From assembly GCA_028818225.1 (NCBI GenBank), contig JAPPOG010000028.1, positions 1 to 64,000 of the forward strand: 64,000 nucleotides of DNA, given 5' to 3'. A model generated the notes under the pieces. That model searched no databases and was not told where the DNA came from. It saw nothing but the letters and a program-made list of their open reading frames with translations. This document shows positions 54,901 to 62,557 of this stretch, piece by piece. The first letter of the stretch is position 1; every line of letters starts with the position of its first letter. This stretch comes from Gammaproteobacteria bacterium. GTDB taxonomy: Bacteria > Pseudomonadota > Gammaproteobacteria > Pseudomonadales > Pseudohongiellaceae. The translations under genes and the position numbers were made by a program.

Positions 54901-55121
54901 GTATCTCATTTGATCTGATAGGCGCAGAAATAGAGTTAGGCGGGCCTATCGCTTCTCAGTGGAGCGGTCTCGCTTCAACTATCGTGTTTGGGCTTTCCTT
55001 TGCGACGATTCTCACCCTGGTAGTAACACCGGCAATGCTGGCGTTGCCAGACCAATTAGGCCGCATGTTCAGAAGAGCGCCGCAGGCCGTCGTGCAAGCG
55101 GAACCGAGCCTGGGCGTCTAG
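51954..55121 (+). CDS. RND family efflux permease
   Basis: 1055 residues, twelve-span proton-driven pump: first span TVSIFVVTLLAGFASYLAI, two large periplasmic loops, spans 2-6 from about 335 and 8-12 from about 865. The span-4 motif is GMLIDGAIVMVE: a single Asp, as in CzcA-type pumps, where AcrB has two. VQRLRPVFLTTFTTGFGLLP holds span-10 features. Export substrate not predictable. Forms an operon with the upstream adaptor. Confidence 0.9.
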   Translation: MKTYIDAAISRSRTTVSIFVVTLLAGFASYLAIPVEMYPDVQVPMVVTTVIHEGISPEDAERLLSKPAELELKTIDGIVEVTSFSSEGAATIMTEFDISFESSAALAEVREALNRAKARFPQSTEEPIIQEMSAVSMPIVQIAIGGEGVPERALLRIAEDLQREIELVPQILEAPMVGNREELLEVEINPSKLETYGIPNSSIIQTVTSNNRLIAAGQVDTGQGSFPVKVPGLIENADDLFNLPLASTDLGVLTVSDLADVRRTFKDATRYSYANHSPTISLNVMKRKGANLVEAFEQIDEIVEELKPTLPPAVTMAYINNTIPIALEQNSGLSGNMATAMVLVLLVVIATVGVRSGMLVTLAVPFSFFFAFIIINALEFTYNFMVIFGLLLGLGMLIDGAIVMVEYADRKMAEGLDSREAYKAAVKRMFWPITASTATTLAAFLPLMFWPGVSGQFMSYLPITVFAVLIGSLFYALLFAPAIGALIGKSSDADRTYLKNLEEGDPEKATGITGVYAAILEKAVSMPGTVFLISIATMISIVIAYGRWGSGIEFFVSAEPLQTQVQIFARGNLSPAELRDIMLDAEDRIEAIGYYEGIVTQSGAGAQSAGPMQSAPDLVGTIFVELTDRRSRELDGFQIENLYREAISEIPGVRAEIVSIEQGPPVGKEIQVELAGEALDLLFYEAERIRGYMETEMTGLIDIDDTAPLPGIEWEINVDRAQAAMLGANMSEIGAAIQLLTNGIFMGDYRPNDSEEEVDIRVRYPMEYRGIDQLDSIRISTPNGPVPISSFVTREAKQKVSSIQRVDSNRVVYIRANPAPGVVADNKLQELAAWLEANPPVQGVEYIFRGANEEQEESAAFLLQAFALAMAMMAILLVTQFNSYYQALLILSSVLLSTSGVLLGLLTTGQTFSVMLTGIGIVALAGIIVNNNIVLIDTFNVLRREHPEWTLQEVIVHTGVQRLRPVFLTTFTTGFGLLPLAMGISFDLIGAEIELGGPIASQWSGLASTIVFGLSFATILTLVVTPAMLALPDQLGRMFRRAPQAVVQAEPSLGV

Positions 55122-55240
55122 TTTAACGGCCTGCACAACACAAAGATCAATAATTGAATCAATCTTGTTCACTTCTCAATTGTAAGTGCCGATTCAATCA
55201 TGTAAGAATGGTTGGTAATCGCGGCAAACGATACACATAG

Positions 55241-56344
55241 ATGGGACTGTTAGTCGCCTTTTTCGTAGGCAGCATTTTCTTTTCTTTTCTCTGTTCGATA
55301 CTCGAGGCAGTTTTGCTTAGTATCACGCCTGCTTATGTGGGAATCAAAGAACAGGAAGAATCTCACCTGGCCGAAGACCTGGCTCGCTTTAAAGATGATA
55401 TCGATCGACCGCTGGCGGCGATCCTGACGCTGAATACCTTTGCCCACACAGTAGGGGCTTTTCTAGTAGGTGCCCAGGCCACTGTGGTATTTGGCGCGAC
55501 CCCATTAGAAATTTTTGGAGTAACAATCATCACCTGGGAAGCACTGGTAGCCATAGTATTAACCCTCTGCGTACTGATTTTTTCAGAGATCGTGCCAAAA
55601 ACTATCGGCGCCAATAACTGGGAAGCATTGACACCGGCTGCGGTACGTTCACTTAAGATAATGATTTTTGTGCTGGCGCCTTTTGTATGGATGCTCGAGT
55701 TCTTTACGCGCAAATTCAAAAAGGATAAGGACAAGCCCATTCTCAGTCGCACCGACTTTGCCGTAATGACCGACCTGGGTAAAGAAAGTGGAGCGCTGGA
55801 AGAAAATGAACAAAAAATTATTCAGAATCTATTACGTTTCAGTCGCGTTTTGGTGAAAGACATTATGACGCCTCGAATCGTAGTCATTTCTGCCAATGAA
55901 GACACAACGGTAAGAGAGTTTCATGAGCAACACGATACACTTCCTTTTTCTCGTATACCTATTTATGGGGATAACGGCGATAACATTACCGGTTACGTGC
56001 TAAAAGATGAGTTGCTGCTGAACCTCGTAGAAGATCAGGACAATATTCCACTGAACAAAATACGACGGGACATCATAGTGGTACACGCCTCAGTACCGAT
56101 TCCTGATTTACTGGATATGTTTATCTCGAAACAGGAACACATGGCGTTGGTAGTCGATGAATTTGGTGGCATGGAAGGTATCGTCACCATGGAAGACATC
56201 ATAGAAACATTGTTAGGTTTGGAAATCGTTGATGAATCAGATAATGCGGAAGATATGCAGGCCCTGGCCAGAAAGAACTGGGAGCGTCGAGCCAAGCGCA
56301 TGGGGATAACGCCACCCCAAGAAGAACAACAAAGCGAAAAATAA
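55241..56344 (+). CDS. DUF21/CNNM-CBS membrane protein (HlyC/CorC family)
   Basis: 367 residues. DUF21 membrane domain (about 1-165; FSEIVPKTIGANNWEAL is the family core), then a CBS pair (VKDIMTPRIVVIS, LPFSRIPIYGDNG, MALVVDEFGGMEGIVTMEDIIETLLG). The C-terminal CorC_HlyC domain is lacking. Related proteins handle Mg or Na transport or tolerance. Upstream, ATTGAATC/GATTCAAT arms (55153-55198) flank the probable promoter. Confidence 0.85.
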   Translation: MGLLVAFFVGSIFFSFLCSILEAVLLSITPAYVGIKEQEESHLAEDLARFKDDIDRPLAAILTLNTFAHTVGAFLVGAQATVVFGATPLEIFGVTIITWEALVAIVLTLCVLIFSEIVPKTIGANNWEALTPAAVRSLKIMIFVLAPFVWMLEFFTRKFKKDKDKPILSRTDFAVMTDLGKESGALEENEQKIIQNLLRFSRVLVKDIMTPRIVVISANEDTTVREFHEQHDTLPFSRIPIYGDNGDNITGYVLKDELLLNLVEDQDNIPLNKIRRDIIVVHASVPIPDLLDMFISKQEHMALVVDEFGGMEGIVTMEDIIETLLGLEIVDESDNAEDMQALARKNWERRAKRMGITPPQEEQQSEK

Positions 56345-56708
56345 ATCTACCCGGTGCTCGCGCGACATCTTGAAATCAGTGCAATTTCGCGGCAACTAAG
56401 ACTGCTTTTTCGGTAGTTAAACATGGCTAAACGTCACAATTTATGGGCTTTGTGACAAATTGTAACCACGTCGTTAAAGCCAAAATGTCTATGTTAAGAT
56501 TTTGGCAGTTTACCGCTAGCGGCATTAAGGAAATGATTCGCAAGCTGTAAATAGCTAAAGACAGGAGCTTGGGGGTTTTTCTTTGTTCCCCCCTTTTCTA
56601 AAGCATTGAGTGACTTTCAAGTTTCCTCTTTAGCGCCCTCTTCTAAAGATTTCCCGGAAAGTTTTTATCTCAGCAGTCTCGTGCTGCGCTCAAGTTTTAT
56701 CTTGAATT
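56345..56708. other. gene-free region with terminator-like hairpin
   Basis: No protein gene seen. GGGGG (56571-56575) and CCCCC (56588-56592) around a T-rich loop, then TTTT, resemble an intrinsic terminator on the plus strand some 230 bases beyond the CNNM gene. The distance could mean a small RNA ends here, but no clear promoter was found. Confidence 0.35.
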
Positions 56709-57467
56709 TTAATCTATACGGGCAATGAACGGTCTGCGTCGCTGCCGATCCCTTTTCATTCCTGAACCATCGTTATCCAGGAATTGATAGAGCTGCTTTT
56801 CACAAATAGCGATGTTTTCCAGCAAAAAATTAAACCGCGGATGATTAGAAGCAAGGGTGCGCTCAGCGATTTGCAAGCGCAGCTTATAGATTCGATTGGC
56901 CTTACGTAATTGGTCTACACGATTGCCTACCGGGTTGATGCTTAATGCATAGGACAACCAGCCTGAGACTTTTTGCAATCCGGTTTCTAGCCTGGGGTCA
57001 TCGATCGAATAAAGTTTTCGGTAGAGAAACTCCATGTGGCTGTAATGGTCATCTACCGCATCGTAGTCTTCCAAAGCCATTTCGCTTTCGATCATTGCTT
57101 CCAGCAGAGCAATCTGAGTTTCATCGTAAAATCCGTTTTGAATTCGACTCACTTGCCTGGCCTGCTTGAAGTAAGCCACCGCATGTTCGTGCCGTCCCTG
57201 TTCCTGCATTAATAATCCTATGTCGATTAGTGGATCGAGAGATTCAGTACTAAACACATTAAAATCCCTGCTATCAATTACGAACTCGTCATTAAAGGGA
57301 TTGTCCGGGGCAAGCAAAGCAAAGCTATCCTCCTGCCCATAACAGTTAAACGAAATCGCTAACAAGATTGCGAAAAGTGGCAGTCGAAGGCGCGCGCCTT
57401 GCGGTCGACCTTGAGAAAAGATCTTTGGCAGAGATGAATTGCTGTGCAGATGATCGGGTAATGCCAT
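56709..57467 (-). CDS. secreted helical-repeat protein, unknown role
   Basis: 252 residues from ATG 57467; an in-frame ATG at 57557 would add 30 residues. Signal-like segment LRLPLFAILLAISFNCYG with a long basic N-region. The body is helical with TPR-like units (LIDIGLLMQEQGRHEHAVAYF, IALLEAMIESEMALEDYDAV) and a basic C-terminus (RDRQRRRPF). No domain assigned. Follows the MoxR cluster on the same strand but 260 bases away. Confidence 0.6.
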   Translation of the reverse strand: MALPDHLHSNSSLPKIFSQGRPQGARLRLPLFAILLAISFNCYGQEDSFALLAPDNPFNDEFVIDSRDFNVFSTESLDPLIDIGLLMQEQGRHEHAVAYFKQARQVSRIQNGFYDETQIALLEAMIESEMALEDYDAVDDHYSHMEFLYRKLYSIDDPRLETGLQKVSGWLSYALSINPVGNRVDQLRKANRIYKLRLQIAERTLASNHPRFNFLLENIAICEKQLYQFLDNDGSGMKRDRQRRRPFIARID

Positions 57468-57728
57468 TTCTTCTGCTCTTATTGGTTTTAACTTCAGAAC
57501 AGGCAAATACTTACTTCGTATTACTGCTAGAGTCATAACTGTAACACTTTTTATCATCCTGTCACAGTCTGTTACATATTTATTTTTCGCTTATATTTCA
57601 GTTAGTTATGAAGGTTTTTCTCAGTGTGCAATTTTTGATCACCAGTGGCGCCGAAAGAATTGGTAAATGCTATGGTTTTCCACTAGCAATGAGCACAGCA
57701 ATGAAGAGTGATTTTCGATGAAGGCGAG

Positions 57729-59750
57729 CTAGCGATAAGTGCGATTTGCGATCAATGACTCAGCGACAATTAACACCATCACCAGCGTCAAAAGCCACCA
57801 CCAGATGCGCTGCGGACGTTCCAATTCTTCGATCAATTGTGCCGTTTGCACCTCTCTGGAGCGAATCGGATTTGTATCTGGATTGATGATTGCATCATAG
57901 AGGTTTTCTACTGGAGTGCGTGCGAAATTGGATTCTTCCGGCAGTATATTTACAGCAAAGCGTGCTGCTTCTCCATCGATGTCGGCTGCAATAAAACCCG
58001 GAGTCGCCGCCTGAATAACGAATCCATCGTTGGTGAATTCAATGGCATTTCCATTAGCATCCTGCGCTGCGATAACACTTGCTTCTCCACCGGGGTCCAG
58101 CGAGAAATTATCTCCCACCTGAAAAGATCGTTGGGTAGACGCCGGCTGCACCAGGTGCCTCAGGGTTTCATGGACGAAGGGCAGAAATAATCCCTGTAGC
58201 GGTAAATTGTTCCATTCCAGATCCATGGTGGATGCAAACAGGATGACCTTTCCTTCCCCCACTTCTCTTTCAACCAGTGCGGGCTCAGTGTTGTCGAATT
58301 GCATTAAAACGTCGGCATCGGCATTTGGCAGCAAGCGCCAGTGACCCTCAAAGCGCGCCGACCAATCGCTGTCAAGGGGCCTCAGAATCGGATGGCGTCG
58401 ATCAAAATCAGCAATCACCAGATAGTCATCCCCATTCGTATCCTGGTTTTCCAGTACTGCAGGCGCTATAGCTTCGAATTGTTGATTAAATAGTGCTGGT
58501 TCAACCCTGTCACCGGGAGCCACTAACAAGGCCCCTCCGCTCTCTACATAGTCGGTAATAGCCGCTGCCTGATTGGAGCTCAAGCCGCCTACGTTTAATA
58601 GCACGGCAACATCACTCTGCCGCAGCGCTGCCGCGCTAACTTCTCCTGGTTCGATGGTCTCCAATTCAAACGGAGACTCTTCGCCACTGCTTACCGCCAG
58701 TCCAAACCAGTGACCTTCGTCATCGAACCAGTTGTCGGAAGATTCCCCGTTAACCACCAGAACTCGAATTTTCGGCAAAACTTCTACTGTAAAAAAATAG
58801 GAATTATCAACATCAAAGTTATCGCCTTCTACTCGCACTTCACCGATATGAGTGCCCTCACTTTCAAAAACCGTAGAGAAGGTAATTACTTCTTCCGAAC
58901 GATCATCGAGATTTACCGGCTGGCGATCAACCATCTGACCATCAATACTCAGGCTTACCTCGCCTGCATCCAGATAGAGTGTGCCAGTAGTTCGCACCCG
59001 GGCCAGGATTTGCTGTTCTGCGGCATCTTCGAGTAATTGTTCCGGAGAGCGAACATCTGTGAGTACCAGGTTACTACTCTCTTCCGCGCCAACATCGACA
59101 CCGGTGAAAGCGACACCCGGCGCTAACTTCCAGCCTTCCTCAGCGGACTGCATTGCCACATCCTGAAAGTCGGAGATCAAATACACCGCCCGATTTTCAA
59201 AGCGGGATTCCTCCAGCATCTGATCAGCTAAACGCAGGTTTGGCATATAACGGGTGGCACCAAAGCCTGCCTGGGGAATTTCATCGATGGCGGAACGAAT
59301 GCTGTCCAGGTCAGTAGTCAATTCCCTGACCAATTGGGCAGAATCGGAAAAGCCGACCAAAGCGACTTCGTCACCGGCAGTCATACCATCAAGAATATCC
59401 AGTGCTTGCTGCTTGGCAGCATCGAAGGTCTCTTCGTACTGCATACTCATGGAAAGATCTAACAGGATAACGGCAGACTGGGGATCGGCATCCAACAGTC
59501 GGGCAACGGATTGATTGATTAAGGGACGCGCAAAGGCCATAACCAGCAGAGCAATGACCGCCGAGCGTAATAACAGCAATAGTATTTGTTGTAGATGTTG
59601 AAACAGCACCAGTTTTTTTGAAGTCTTTTTCAGAAACCGAATGGTGCTGAACATTATCTTGGGTGGCTTCTCACGCCGAATAAGGTGGATCGCGATAGGT
59701 ATTAACGCAGCCAGCAATCCAACCAAAAATAAAGGGGTGAGAAAAACCAT
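57729..59750 (-). CDS. BatA-like VWA-domain membrane protein
   Basis: 673 residues. N-terminal BatA two-span region (LFLVGLLAALIPIAIHLIRR, FSTIRFLKKTSKK), a VWA domain with the MIDAS LLDLSMSMQ near 96-104 and DLDSIRSAI, a long periplasmic beta region, a glutamine-amidotransferase-like segment (VLLNVGGLSSNQAAAITDYVESGG), and a C-terminal span. Works with MoxR/DUF58 partners. ATG overlaps the DUF58 stop by one base. Confidence 0.83.
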   Translation of the reverse strand: MVFLTPLFLVGLLAALIPIAIHLIRREKPPKIMFSTIRFLKKTSKKLVLFQHLQQILLLLLRSAVIALLVMAFARPLINQSVARLLDADPQSAVILLDLSMSMQYEETFDAAKQQALDILDGMTAGDEVALVGFSDSAQLVRELTTDLDSIRSAIDEIPQAGFGATRYMPNLRLADQMLEESRFENRAVYLISDFQDVAMQSAEEGWKLAPGVAFTGVDVGAEESSNLVLTDVRSPEQLLEDAAEQQILARVRTTGTLYLDAGEVSLSIDGQMVDRQPVNLDDRSEEVITFSTVFESEGTHIGEVRVEGDNFDVDNSYFFTVEVLPKIRVLVVNGESSDNWFDDEGHWFGLAVSSGEESPFELETIEPGEVSAAALRQSDVAVLLNVGGLSSNQAAAITDYVESGGALLVAPGDRVEPALFNQQFEAIAPAVLENQDTNGDDYLVIADFDRRHPILRPLDSDWSARFEGHWRLLPNADADVLMQFDNTEPALVEREVGEGKVILFASTMDLEWNNLPLQGLFLPFVHETLRHLVQPASTQRSFQVGDNFSLDPGGEASVIAAQDANGNAIEFTNDGFVIQAATPGFIAADIDGEAARFAVNILPEESNFARTPVENLYDAIINPDTNPIRSREVQTAQLIEELERPQRIWWWLLTLVMVLIVAESLIANRTYR

Positions 59751-60643
59751 TAGAAACTTTTTGCTCGTTTGGTCATGTAGGACGACAGCGCCTCATCGAG
59801 TGGCTCTGCCGTATTCAGCAGACAATAGTCCACCCCGCTACTCTGACACTGTTTACGACAATATGACAGGAATTCATTGAGATTTTCCAGATAGGCTTTA
59901 CGAATTGCCGCCGGGGAAGTGATGTAAGACTCATTGTCTTCCATGTCGATAAATTCAGACGCTTCGTTAAAAGGAAAATTCAATTCCGCATCATCCATTA
60001 TCTGAAAGGTAATGACGTCGTTTCCCATACCTCGCAAGTTTTGCAGGGTATTGATGATACGTTCTTCATCATCCAGCATATCCGTAATAAGTATGACGAA
60101 GCTCTTTTTATTCAATGAAGCGGCCAGGTCTGTTAATGGTTTGACCACATCGGTCTTATGACCTGACTCTACTTGTGCCAGGGTACGTAAGATCCGCATT
60201 AGATGCGGTTGTCGACACTTTGCCGGAATATAGTCACGGACCTCATCATCGAAGGTAATCAAACCAACTGCATCACGCTGACGCATAATGAAATAGGACA
60301 ATGCTGAAGCCAGGGTGATTCCATAATTGAGTTTACTGACTCCTCCTGAGGAATAAGCCATGGATGCACTGGTATCCAGGAGAATCACGCAGCGCACATT
60401 GGTTTCGTCCTCGTATTGCTTGATGTAGAGCTTGTCGCTACGGGCATAAAGCTTCCAGTCGACATGACGCATATCATCGCCACGTTGATAATGACGGTAG
60501 TCATTAAATTCCACACTAAATCCGCGATTGGGGCTCTTGTGCAGACCGGAAAGAAATCCTTCCACGGCGACACGAGCTCGTAATTCGAGATTACTGAGCC
60601 CGGCCAATACGCTCGGATCTAGGAAGTTTAGAGATTCAGACAT
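59750..60643 (-). CDS. DUF58 protein
   Basis: 297 residues. DUF58 signature EFNDYRHYQRGDDMRHVDWK, followed by a VWA-like fold (VILLDTSASMAY as MIDAS). Genes of this family accompany MoxR ATPases almost everywhere; their role is thought to be assembly or metal insertion for client proteins. Coupled to the following VWA gene through TAATG. Confidence 0.88.
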   Translation of the reverse strand: MSESLNFLDPSVLAGLSNLELRARVAVEGFLSGLHKSPNRGFSVEFNDYRHYQRGDDMRHVDWKLYARSDKLYIKQYEDETNVRCVILLDTSASMAYSSGGVSKLNYGITLASALSYFIMRQRDAVGLITFDDEVRDYIPAKCRQPHLMRILRTLAQVESGHKTDVVKPLTDLAASLNKKSFVILITDMLDDEERIINTLQNLRGMGNDVITFQIMDDAELNFPFNEASEFIDMEDNESYITSPAAIRKAYLENLNEFLSYCRKQCQSSGVDYCLLNTAEPLDEALSSYMTKRAKSF

Positions 60644-60673
60644 GGAATAATGCTATTAGTAAGTTCCGATTAC

Positions 60674-61711
60674 TTAAATGTCTGAAGATGGCTCAGGCAC
60701 AGCTTCCAACAAGCGCTCGATAACATCGTTGGTGGAAACCCTTTCCGCTTCCGCATGGAAGTTGAGCAGGATTCTATGTCGCAGCACGGATGGTGCGAGT
60801 GCCCTCACATCACCGTAGGAAACGTTGTAACGACCCAGCAGTAGCGCCCGCACTTTGCCGGCGAGAATCAGATTCTGGGAGGCACGAATACCGGCTCCCC
60901 AGCTCACCCAGTCCTTGATAAAGTCTGGCGCCGACTCCGTTTGTGGGCGGGATGCATGTACCAGGCGCACAGCATATTGAATGACTGCTTCTGCCGCAGG
61001 CACCTGTCGTGCAATACGTTGAAAATCGAGAATATCTTCACCGCCTAATGGATGTGCCAATCCAGCAACATGCGTCTGCGTGGTCTGGCTTACCACAGTA
61101 ATTTCATCCGCTTCGGAGAGATAGTCCAGTTCGATCTTGAACATAAAACGGTCTAGTTGTGCTTCCGGTAAGGGATAGGTTCCCTCTAATTCGATCGGGT
61201 TCTGCGTTGCCAGCACGAAAAATGGCTTGGCCATGGGATGGGTAACTCCGGCGGCAGTTACCTGACGCTCTTCCATTGCTTCCAGAAGGGCTGATTGGGT
61301 CTTTGGCGGTGTACGGTTGATTTCATCAGCAAGCAAAATATTAGTAAAGATAGGCCCTTTAACGAACTTCAATGCCCTCCCGCCGTCTTTTTCTTCAACT
61401 ACTTCGGCACCAACCACGTCAGCAGGCATCAAGTCTGGTGTAAATTGAATACGACTGAAATCCACCTGTAAAATATCGGCAACAGTTTTAATAAGCAACG
61501 TCTTCGCAAGACCCGGCACACCGGTTACCAATACGTGACCGCCACCAAACAAGGCAATTAACAGCTCATCGATAATTTCTTCTTGGCCAATGATGATCTT
61601 CTTGATTTCGGCGACAATTTTATCCCTGCCATCCTGCATCCTTTTAACCAGTGCCAGATCATCCTGATCCTCTATTTCCAATACTTCATCTGTTTCTGCT
61701 GCGTCTGCCAT
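60674..61711 (-). CDS. MoxR-family AAA+ ATPase
   Basis: 345 residues from ATG 61711 (GGACGGGA upstream); an in-frame ATG at 61744 lies inside the previous gene and lacks a ribosome site. Walker A GVPGLAKT, Walker B LLADEINRTPPKTQSALLEAMEE, sensor ATQNPIELEGTYPLPEAQLDRF. A chaperone-type ATPase that likely acts on the DUF58/VWA partners encoded next. Confidence 0.92.
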   Translation of the reverse strand: MADAAETDEVLEIEDQDDLALVKRMQDGRDKIVAEIKKIIIGQEEIIDELLIALFGGGHVLVTGVPGLAKTLLIKTVADILQVDFSRIQFTPDLMPADVVGAEVVEEKDGGRALKFVKGPIFTNILLADEINRTPPKTQSALLEAMEERQVTAAGVTHPMAKPFFVLATQNPIELEGTYPLPEAQLDRFMFKIELDYLSEADEITVVSQTTQTHVAGLAHPLGGEDILDFQRIARQVPAAEAVIQYAVRLVHASRPQTESAPDFIKDWVSWGAGIRASQNLILAGKVRALLLGRYNVSYGDVRALAPSVLRHRILLNFHAEAERVSTNDVIERLLEAVPEPSSDI

Positions 61712-61727
61712 TTCTAATTCCCGTCCA

Positions 61728-62552
61728 TCAGTGACTAAATGCATAAATTAAAAAATTGATTCCTATCTTATAGGCTTCATTGGTGAATTTGGTTGGGTAA
61801 GGCTCGTAAAATGTGTGCTCCCAACCATCGCCTAAATCCGTGTTGTAATTCGCTATCATCATTATCCGCCCATCATCATCCAGCACCGCATACACTTCAG
61901 GCGGATAACTGGGATCATCGAGATTCATGAATCCTCCAAAATCCCACGTCACCATACGTCCTGGTACCTGGGCAAATTCATTGATGTCGAAAAAGATGTG
62001 AAAAATTTCATGACTTGGGTCGAGTTGAATAATTTCCCGATCAGGAAAGATTTTGCCCATTTCCATGAACATATCATCGAGGTGAGGCTGTCCCCAGAAG
62101 TCATCCACCATAACGAAACCACCGCGGAACATAAATTCGCGCAAAGCTTCAATTTCCTCTGGTGAAAAATTTGGACCACTGAAAGAAGAGCCAATCGGAA
62201 CACGCTTCCAGTTCATATAGAGAAAGATATGTTCATACAATCGCGGATCAGTTAGCTGAATGTAATCGTGATTCCGCGGATTGGTATCTATATTGGTATA
62301 GCGCATTACTCCGCGTAAAAAGTTTTCATCGGAGTCCGGATAATCAGTATCCCACCAACCGCCACGCCGAAAACCATACTGGCCACCCCGATGATTGGTG
62401 TATTGACCCCGCATCCAGGTAAACTCAGTTACTTCGTTTCCGTAGATGGCTAAATCTTCATTGTCGCCAAACTGCAACACCTGCGCACTTGAGAGTTGCA
62501 TCCAAAGGCCAAACCCCAATAACACAAGTAATTTAGAAACAGGTCTTCTCAC
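61728..62552 (-). CDS. secreted DUF4159 protein
   Basis: 274 residues from GTG 62552; signal peptide (LLVLLGFGLWMQLSSA). DUF4159 core: YIQLTDPRLYEHIFLYMNW, FMFRGGFVMVDDFWG, PDREIIQLDPSHEIFHIFF. The family is a glutamine-amidotransferase-like fold found fused or next to MoxR-VWA clusters. Five bases after the TPR/peptidase gene. Confidence 0.83.
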   Translation of the reverse strand: MRRPVSKLLVLLGFGLWMQLSSAQVLQFGDNEDLAIYGNEVTEFTWMRGQYTNHRGGQYGFRRGGWWDTDYPDSDENFLRGVMRYTNIDTNPRNHDYIQLTDPRLYEHIFLYMNWKRVPIGSSFSGPNFSPEEIEALREFMFRGGFVMVDDFWGQPHLDDMFMEMGKIFPDREIIQLDPSHEIFHIFFDINEFAQVPGRMVTWDFGGFMNLDDPSYPPEVYAVLDDDGRIMMIANYNTDLGDGWEHTFYEPYPTKFTNEAYKIGINFLIYAFSH

Positions 62553-62557
62553 TAAAT

